Of a DNA stretch of 64,000 nt, positions 58,102 to 64,000 are shown one piece after another. The translations under genes and the position numbers were made by a program. Origin of the DNA: Aeromonas salmonicida subsp. salmonicida. GTDB taxonomy: Bacteria; Pseudomonadota; Gammaproteobacteria; Enterobacterales; Aeromonadaceae. A model generated the notes under the pieces. The model was given only the letters and a program-made list of their open reading frames with translations. It did not search any database and was not told the DNA's origin. Positions within the stretch are counted from its first letter, which is position 1. Every line of letters begins with the position of its first letter. Where the stretch lies: NCBI RefSeq assembly GCF_001643305.1, contig NZ_LSGW01000078.1:1-64000 (forward strand), given 5' to 3'.

Positions 58102-58273
58102 CGGACTTGGACTCGATGGGTTTCTGGGCAGGTTTGTCTTCATCAAACAGTATGTTGGATCCCTGGCGGTCGAGATCTTCAAACTGCTCGGAGCGAATGG
58201 CCCAAAAGAAGACGGCGCCTGCGATGATGACAAACAGGATGGCGATGGGGATCAGGACGAAGATGATGTTCAT
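58085..58273 (-). CDS. ccoS: cbb3-type oxidase assembly protein CcoS
   Basis: 62 residues. One N-terminal membrane segment (FVLIPIAILFVIIAGAVFFW), followed by the CcoS signature AIRSEQFEDLDRQG and an acidic tail. CcoS is needed to put heme and copper into cbb3 oxidase (established in Rhodobacter). It follows ccoI after 114 bases that contain a small hairpin (58354-58371). Confidence 0.93.
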   Translation of the reverse strand: MNIIFVLIPIAILFVIIAGAVFFWAIRSEQFEDLDRQGSNILFDEDKPAQKPIESKSDDRQP

Positions 58274-58387
58274 GATGCAAGCCTTGCTATGAGAGTGGTC
58301 ATGGTAAACCAGTTACCGGCCAGGATCCCTCTTCATTCAATATGTGTTGGCGCGCTCATATTCGCATGAGCACGCCGTCTTCACGGT

Positions 58388-60781
58388 TCAGCGATTGAGC
58401 CTCATGGAGTTGGTGACCACGATGAGGGAGCTCAAGGACATGCCAGCTGCCGCCAGATAGGGGGGTAACCAGCCGCTGGCCGCCAGCGGCAACACCAGCA
58501 AGTTGTAGCCGATGGACCAGGCGAAGTTCTCCTTGATGATCTTGCGAGTGCGGATGGCCAGGGTGCGGGCGTCCAGCAGGCGCGACAGGTCATCGGCCAG
58601 CAGGATGGCATCTGCGCTGTTTTTCGCAAGATCCGTGCCGCCCGCCATGGCAAAAGAGGCGTGGGCTCCAGCCAGTACGGGGGCATCGTTGATGCCGTCA
58701 CCCACCATGATGCTGATATCACCTTGGGCTTCGCGCGCCTTGAGGTAGGCCAGCTTGCCATCCGGGGTGACACCTTTTACCAGCTCATCCACTCCAAGCT
58801 CGCGGGCCACTTCGTCGGCCTGGGCAGAGCTGTCACCGGTGAGAATGGTGGTCTGCAAACCGGCGGCCTTGAAGGCCTGGAGCAGGGCCCTGGCATCCGG
58901 GCGCAGTGTATCGGCCAGGATAAAGCGGGCCAGCACTCGGGATTCATCCGCCAGATAGATGGCAAGGCCCTGGCTGGCGGTGTGCTCTGTGGGCAGAGCC
59001 AGCCAGCGGGCGCTGCCGATGCGATAATGCTTGCCTGCCACACACCCCTCAATACCGTGGCCGATGACTGGGACCACCTCGCTTGCAGGCAGCAAGACGT
59101 CGTCGGCCGCGGTGCTTTTAAACGCGCGGGCGATGGGGTGCTCGGAATAGGCTTCCAGTGCCCGTGCGATGGCGAGGCATTGATCTTCGCTCAGCTCCGC
59201 CAGCGCCGTTGTGCTGGTCAGGCTGATATTGCCCGTGGTCAGGGTGCCGGTCTTGTCCATCACTATCCGGTTGGCCTTGGTCAGCACGTCCAGCACATGG
59301 CCGCGACGCAACAAAATACCGGAGCGAGTGAGGCGGGCGGTGGCCGAGGTGAGGGCGGTCGGCGTGGCCAGCGACAGGGCGCAGGGACAGGTGGCGACCA
59401 GCACGGCCAGGGTGACCCAGAAGGCTTGCTCCGGTTGATGGAAGTGCCAGAAGGTCCACACTGCTGCGGCAATGATCAGCAGCACCAGGATGAAGTGACG
59501 GGAGAGCACATCCGCCATCTGGGCGATGGCTGGCTTGTCGTCGAGGGCGTGATCCTGCAGCCGCATTATCTGGGCGATGCGTGACTCTTCGATGCGATGG
59601 CTGACCCTGATCTGGAGCGGTGCATCCGTGTTGATGGTGCCGGCATAGACGCTGTCGCCCACCTGCTTGAGCAGTGGCAGTTGCTCGCCGGTCAGCATGG
59701 ATTCGTTGAGGCTGGCCTGTCCCTCGACAATGATGCCGTCCGCCGGCAGGGTTGCACCGGCCAGCACCCGTACTCTATCCCCCACCTGCAAGGTCTTGGC
59801 CGCCACCTCGTGCTCACCCTCCTCATCAATGCGGGTGGCCATGATGGGCACTAGCCGTGCCAGGTTGGAGCTGGACTCGGACGCCTTGCGCCGGGCTCTC
59901 AACTCAAGAAAACGTCCCAGCAGCAAGAAGAAGACAAACATGGTGATGGAGTCGTAATAGACCTCACCTGTGTTGAAGACGGTGGCCCACATGGAGGCGA
60001 CGAAGGCGCCGATCAGTGCCAGCGACACCGACACGTCCATGGAGAGGTGGCCCTGTTTCAGGCTGCGCCATGCCCCCACGTAAAAGGGCTGGGCCGAATA
60101 GATCATGATGGGGGTCGAGAGCAAGAGGCTGATCCACTTGAAGTAGACCATGAACTCATCCTCGACACTGATGAAGAGATCCATGTAGAGCGCCACGGCG
60201 CACATCATCACCTGCATGGACCCCAGGCCCGCCAGCGCCAGCCGGAACATGTAGTTGCGCACTTCTTTGGCGTAAATAGCCTCTTGGGTGTGGGTCTGGA
60301 AGGGGTAGGCACGGTAGCCTATCTTGGCGAATCCCTTGAGAATGTCGCTTAACGAAAGCTGGTCCGGATCCCACATGATGCGGGCGCGGTGAGTAGTGGT
60401 GTTGACATTGATGTAGTGCAGACCGGCAAGGCCGGTCAGATGGCGCTCGATAAGCCAGGCACAGGCGGCGCACGTAAGCCCCTCAACGCTGAGCTGGATC
60501 TCTCGCACCCTGTGGCTGCCCGTGCCGCTGTTGGTGACAAAATCCTGTTGCACTTCGGCAAGATCATAATGGGTGAGGGCCGCCAGCTCTTCGGGCACCA
60601 GTTCTCCCCTAGTACCGGGCGCTGTGCGGTGATCGTAATAGCTGGAGAGACCGCACTCCATGATGGTTTCTGCCACGGCCTGACAGCCCGGGCAGCACAT
60701 GGGTTCCACTATGCCCTTTATCTCGAGGGCATAGTGGCTGGCGGCGGGAACCGGCTCGCCGCAATGAAAGCAAGCCTTCAT
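58388..60781 (-). CDS. ccoI: Copper-exporting P1B-type ATPase CcoI (FixI)
   Basis: 797 residues. Feeds copper to the cbb3 oxidase from the inner membrane. The N-terminus has a Cys-rich zinc-ribbon-like piece (CFHCGEPV, MCCPGCQAV), then a heavy-metal domain with GLTCAACAWLIE. Eight membrane segments with CPC (ATCPCALSLATP), phosphorylation site DKTGTLTTG and hinge VGDGINDAPVL are all intact. The length and Cys-rich start fit CcoI rather than CopA. It is coupled by ATGA to a micro-ORF upstream. Confidence 0.95.
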   Translation of the reverse strand: MKACFHCGEPVPAASHYALEIKGIVEPMCCPGCQAVAETIMECGLSSYYDHRTAPGTRGELVPEELAALTHYDLAEVQQDFVTNSGTGSHRVREIQLSVEGLTCAACAWLIERHLTGLAGLHYINVNTTTHRARIMWDPDQLSLSDILKGFAKIGYRAYPFQTHTQEAIYAKEVRNYMFRLALAGLGSMQVMMCAVALYMDLFISVEDEFMVYFKWISLLLSTPIMIYSAQPFYVGAWRSLKQGHLSMDVSVSLALIGAFVASMWATVFNTGEVYYDSITMFVFFLLLGRFLELRARRKASESSSNLARLVPIMATRIDEEGEHEVAAKTLQVGDRVRVLAGATLPADGIIVEGQASLNESMLTGEQLPLLKQVGDSVYAGTINTDAPLQIRVSHRIEESRIAQIMRLQDHALDDKPAIAQMADVLSRHFILVLLIIAAAVWTFWHFHQPEQAFWVTLAVLVATCPCALSLATPTALTSATARLTRSGILLRRGHVLDVLTKANRIVMDKTGTLTTGNISLTSTTALAELSEDQCLAIARALEAYSEHPIARAFKSTAADDVLLPASEVVPVIGHGIEGCVAGKHYRIGSARWLALPTEHTASQGLAIYLADESRVLARFILADTLRPDARALLQAFKAAGLQTTILTGDSSAQADEVARELGVDELVKGVTPDGKLAYLKAREAQGDISIMVGDGINDAPVLAGAHASFAMAGGTDLAKNSADAILLADDLSRLLDARTLAIRTRKIIKENFAWSIGYNLLVLPLAASGWLPPYLAAAGMSLSSLIVVTNSMRLNR

Positions 60782-60864
60782 GGTGTGTTACCCCGGGGGA
60801 TGGCGAGCAGGGCACCTCGACTGTTGGCGGCAACCGGCTCGCCACAGTAAAAACCGCCTGTCAT
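60778..60864 (-). CDS. Possible 28-residue peptide between ccoH and ccoI, similar to the CcoI N-terminus
   Basis: An ATG 3 bases after the ccoH stop opens a 28-codon frame that ends by overlapping the ccoI start (ATGA). Its start, FYCGEPVAA, repeats the CcoI start FHCGEPVPA. The tight tiling and the likeness suggest a duplicated N-terminal piece, a coupling peptide or an alternative part of CcoI. An AAGGG site lies about 9 bases upstream. Only one Cys is present. Translation is unproven. Confidence 0.4.
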   Translation of the reverse strand: MTGGFYCGEPVAANSRGALLAIPRGNTP

Positions 60865-60867
60865 GAC

Positions 60868-61356
60868 TTAACGCCCTTTGGGATCGAGTTCGACGGAGGC
60901 TGTGGTCGGGAGCTGGACTGTCTCTTGCAACCGCCACTCATGGTCGAAGGCATCGACCCGTATATGCCACTTGCCACTCAAGGGCTGGTCGAGCAACAGA
61001 CGATAAACGCCGCTGGCGTCAGCAGTCACCATGTGTTCGCTGTCCATGCCGGCCAGGGTCGGGTGAAACAGGGAGAGGTAGAGGGCCTGACGGGGTGGGA
61101 TCTCTCCTGAGAGGGGCTTGAGAGTCAGCTCGTTGCCGTTCACTTCCAGCGCAATGCGGATATTGAGCGCTTCGGATCGATCGAACTTGCTCAAGTCCTG
61201 ATTAATCTCTTTGCCTTGTTTGTAATAATCTTCTGCGACCAGATTGACCCCATCCTTGCTGGCGATGATTGCCGTGCTGATGCCGGCAATCACGGCGGCG
61301 GCCGGGAGGGCGATGATAAACCAGGGCCAAAATTGGCGATACCAGGGTTGGGACAT
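60868..61356 (-). CDS. ccoH: FixH/CcoH family cbb3 assembly protein
   Basis: 162 residues from MSQPWYRQFWPWFIIALP at 61356. One membrane segment near the N-terminus, then a periplasmic domain (YYKQGKEINQDLSKFDRSEALN is the family signature, given here in part: YYKQGKEINQDL). CcoH stabilises or helps assemble the oxidase. It heads the ccoH-ccoI-ccoS unit, after a terminator that follows ccoP. Confidence 0.9.
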   Translation of the reverse strand: MSQPWYRQFWPWFIIALPAAAVIAGISTAIIASKDGVNLVAEDYYKQGKEINQDLSKFDRSEALNIRIALEVNGNELTLKPLSGEIPPRQALYLSLFHPTLAGMDSEHMVTADASGVYRLLLDQPLSGKWHIRVDAFDHEWRLQETVQLPTTASVELDPKGR

Positions 61357-61420
61357 AGTGCTACTACCGTGAAACCTGTGATTAACGAAATAGAGGGGAT
61401 TTAGCCAACACAAGATAACA

Positions 61421-61447
61421 AAAAGCCTCGAAGAGTCGAGGCTTTTT
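61421..61447. terminator. Intrinsic terminator between ccoP and ccoH
   Basis: An 11-bp stem AAAAGCCTCGA (61421-61431) with TCGAGGCTTTT (61436-61446), loop AGAG. On the minus strand it ends ccoNOQP, 40 bases after the ccoP stop. Confidence 0.88.
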
Positions 61448-61486
61448 GCTGAGTAATCACGTGCTTATCACATGTTACTGCTGATT

Positions 61487-62464
61487 TTACTTGTCGGTGT
61501 GAGACAAGCTGTAAACGTAGGAGGCAAGCAGGTGCACCTTGTCTTCACCCAGAATATCCTGCCAGGCTGGCATCACACCGTGACGACCGTGGGTGATGGT
61601 CTGCTCGACCACCTGACGGGAACCGCCGTACAGCCAGATGTTGTTGGTCAAGTCCGGGGCACCGAAGGCGATCCCTCCCTTGGCATCCGGACCATGACAA
61701 GCGGCGCAGACGGCAAAGCGGGCTTCCCCTTTCTTGGCTTCCACCAGGTCAACCTTACGACCAGACAGACCCAGCACGTAGGAGGCCACTTCCTTGACGC
61801 CATCTTTGCCCAGTATCTCGCCCCAGGCAGCCATCACACCCTGACGACCGCCCATGATGGTGGTCTTGATCTGGGCTGGCTCTCCGCCCCATTGCCATTC
61901 GCTGTCGGTCAGGTTCGGGAAACCGCGACCGCCGCGGGCATCGGAGCCGTGGCACTGGGAACAGTTCTGCAGAAACAGGCGCTGTCCGACTTTCAGTGCT
62001 TCCGGATCCTTGGCGATCTCAGTGATATCTTTGTAAGTCTTGCCGTCTGTCTGATAGGTCAGCTCGCGGAACTTGGCGCCGTAGATCTCGTCAGCCTTGA
62101 GCAGCTCACGGTCATACTCCACCGCACGTCCTTCAGCCTTGGCAGAGGCTGCCGCCGCCTTGGACTCCGCCAGGGAGCGAACATCCTGATTGGAGCTCTG
62201 CCAGCCCAGCAGACCCTTCCAGTTGCCCAGGCCCGGGAAGGCCAGCAGGTAGACCAGGCCGGTGACGATGAAGAAGATGAACATATAGGTCCACCACTTC
62301 GGCAGCGGATTGTTGATCTCTTCGATGCCGTCGAAGGCGTGTCCCATGGACTTACCTTCCTCTACACCCATCTTGTCCCGCAGGCACCACACCAGCAGCA
62401 AGAAGCAGCCGAGAATGGTTCCCAGACTTATGACGGTCACAAAAATGCTAAACAAAGTGCTCAT
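61487..62464 (-). CDS. ccoP: cbb3-type cytochrome c oxidase subunit III (diheme) CcoP
   Basis: 325 residues. Two heme-binding sites, CSQCHGSD and CAACHGPD, lie in two cytochrome c domains in the periplasm. Two membrane segments are at the N-terminus (ISLGTILGCFLLLVWCL and YMFIFFIVTGLVYLLAF), with NPLPKWWTYMFI between. It passes electrons from soluble cytochrome c to CcoO/CcoN. It overlaps the ccoQ stop by one base. Confidence 0.96.
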   Translation of the reverse strand: MSTLFSIFVTVISLGTILGCFLLLVWCLRDKMGVEEGKSMGHAFDGIEEINNPLPKWWTYMFIFFIVTGLVYLLAFPGLGNWKGLLGWQSSNQDVRSLAESKAAAASAKAEGRAVEYDRELLKADEIYGAKFRELTYQTDGKTYKDITEIAKDPEALKVGQRLFLQNCSQCHGSDARGGRGFPNLTDSEWQWGGEPAQIKTTIMGGRQGVMAAWGEILGKDGVKEVASYVLGLSGRKVDLVEAKKGEARFAVCAACHGPDAKGGIAFGAPDLTNNIWLYGGSRQVVEQTITHGRHGVMPAWQDILGEDKVHLLASYVYSLSHTDK

Positions 62465-62643
62465 TATTGTTTCGCTCCTGCGTTCTTGTTATCAGCACCG
62501 GGTTGCTCGTCATCGGCAAAAACCAGGTTGGCTGCCTCGTCGAAAGAGGCCTTGCGGCGTTTGCTGTATGCCCAGACGATGATGCCGATCATGATGGCCA
62601 TCAACAGCAGGGTATAAAGGCCGCGAAATGTGCCGTAATCCAT
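62464..62643 (-). CDS. ccoQ: cbb3-type oxidase subunit CcoQ
   Basis: 59 residues: MDYGTFRGLYTLLLMAIMIG leads a single membrane segment, followed by VWAYSKRRKASFDEAANL, a CcoQ signature, and an acidic end. It stabilises the oxidase complex. It starts 11 bases after the ccoO stop and ends TAATG with ccoP. Confidence 0.94.
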   Translation of the reverse strand: MDYGTFRGLYTLLLMAIMIGIIVWAYSKRRKASFDEAANLVFADDEQPGADNKNAGAKQ

Positions 62644-62654
62644 ATCCTGACTCC

Positions 62655-63269
62655 TTATTTCAGGGCATGACCCAGTGATTGCAGATAGGCTACCAGCGCA
62701 TCGAGCTCTGTCTTGCCCTTCACGGCGTCGCCTGCACCTTGCACGTCGGCCTCTGTGTAGGGCACGCCAAAGTGATCACGGAACAGGGCCAGCTTTTTGC
62801 CGGTCAGTTCACCTGTCATCACAGTGGTATCGAGCCAGGGGTAGCCAGGCATGTTGGACTCAGGCACCACATCGCGCGGGTTGATGAGGTGAGCACGGTG
62901 CCAGTCGTCAGAGTAACGACCGCCCACACGGGCCAGGTCCGGACCCGTACGCTTGGAGCCCCACAGGAAGGGGTGCTCCCACACACTTTCACCCGCGACC
63001 GAGTAGTGACCGTAACGCTCGGTTTCGGCCCGGAACGGACGGATCATCTGGCTGTGGCAGTTGGTACAGCCTTCGCGAATGAAGATGTCGCGTCCTTCCA
63101 TCTGCAGGGCAGTGTAAGGTTTGAGGCCCTCCACCGGCTCAGTGGTCTGTTTCTGGAAGAACAGCGGGGTGATTTCAACCAGCCCCCCCAAGCTGATGGC
63201 AAAGATGATGCCGACCACCAGCATGGGTACGCTTTTTTCAAATATCTCGTGACGGTTATTGTTGCTCAT
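62655..63269 (-). CDS. ccoO: cbb3-type cytochrome c oxidase subunit II (monoheme) CcoO
   Basis: 204 residues. One N-terminal membrane anchor ([20 protein letters not shown]) and one c-type heme site [12 protein letters not shown]. It conveys electrons from CcoP to the CcoN catalytic subunit. Conserved blocks [20 protein letters not shown] (20 residues) and [10 protein letters not shown]-like [11 protein letters not shown] are typical. 16 bases after ccoN. Confidence 0.97.
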   Translation of the reverse strand: MSNNNRHEIFEKSVPMLVVGIIFAISLGGLVEITPLFFQKQTTEPVEGLKPYTALQMEGRDIFIREGCTNCHSQMIRPFRAETERYGHYSVAGESVWEHPFLWGSKRTGPDLARVGGRYSDDWHRAHLINPRDVVPESNMPGYPWLDTTVMTGELTGKKLALFRDHFGVPYTEADVQGAGDAVKGKTELDALVAYLQSLGHALK

Positions 63270-63285
63270 GCTTAGACCTCTTCAA

Positions 63286-64000
<715 letters not shown>

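Overview
The window is chromosomal DNA from a gammaproteobacterium, almost certainly Aeromonas. The basis is inference from protein similarity and gene order: thrS-infC-rpmI-rplT-pheS-pheT-ihfA, nrdA-nrdB-yfaE, ubiG next to gyrA, ttcA-uspE-fnr beside the cbb3 oxidase loci, a GyrA with an acidic C-terminal insert, and a GC-rich, densely packed layout. No rRNA, tRNA, CRISPR array, insertion sequence or prophage was seen. Most of the window is ordinary core genome; the less ordinary parts are a toxin-antitoxin pair, a partly decayed signalling cluster, and two damaged multi-domain genes.

Layout. 0.1-2.9 kb: small accessory enzymes, a truncated methyltransferase and a PAS-PAS-GGDEF cyclase. 3.0-5.7 kb: smrB diverging from prmB-aroC. 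5.8-9.6 kb: a periplasmic binding-protein-like gene, the RNA helicase rhlE and a RES/Xre toxin-antitoxin pair. 9.8-16.5 kb: tyrP, cra, and the fruBKA operon with two perfect Cra operators between cra and fruB. 16.5-22.4 kb: a DUF1289 protein, mltA, and nrdA-nrdB-yfaE with tandem NrdR and DnaA boxes. 22.7-27.2 kb: a HAD phosphatase (gph/mupP type), ubiG and gyrA. 27.4-29.5 kb: a possible small protein, a radical SAM protein and a Sel1-repeat protein. 29.7-36.9 kb: the translation operon thrS-infC-rpmI-rplT-pheST-ihfA, with infC apparently starting at AUA. 36.9-45.8 kb: a signalling cluster comprising a frameshifted hybrid sensor kinase whose H-box histidine is Tyr, a receiver protein with a vestigial EAL-like tail, a GNAT protein, cobB, and a small periplasmic SUOX-like protein coupled to a GGDEF protein with a dead EAL-like tail. 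45.9-51.9 kb: the ribose operon rbsD-A-C-B-K-R, with rbsA broken by a small internal deletion. 52-57.4 kb: a GST, two envelope proteins, ttcA, uspE and fnr. 57.4-64 kb: cbb3 oxidase assembly genes (ccoS, ccoI, ccoH) and structural genes (ccoP, ccoQ, ccoO and the 3' part of ccoN), all on the minus strand.

How the genes work together. Fructose (Cra/FruBKA) and ribose (RbsR/Rbs) uptake are each controlled by a local LacI-family repressor with visible operators. Fnr, with its own FNR box, sits next to the microaerobic cbb3 oxidase and its copper-loading machinery. NrdR and DnaA sites tie dNTP synthesis to nucleotide level and replication initiation. Two GGDEF proteins and one REC/degenerate-EAL protein suggest c-di-GMP signalling, part of which is decaying. 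The most useful things to check are the AUA start of infC, the H-to-Y frameshifted kinase, the rbsA deletion, a 28-codon micro-ORF between ccoH and ccoI that resembles the CcoI N-terminus, and the two putative sensory modules with vestigial EAL domains.
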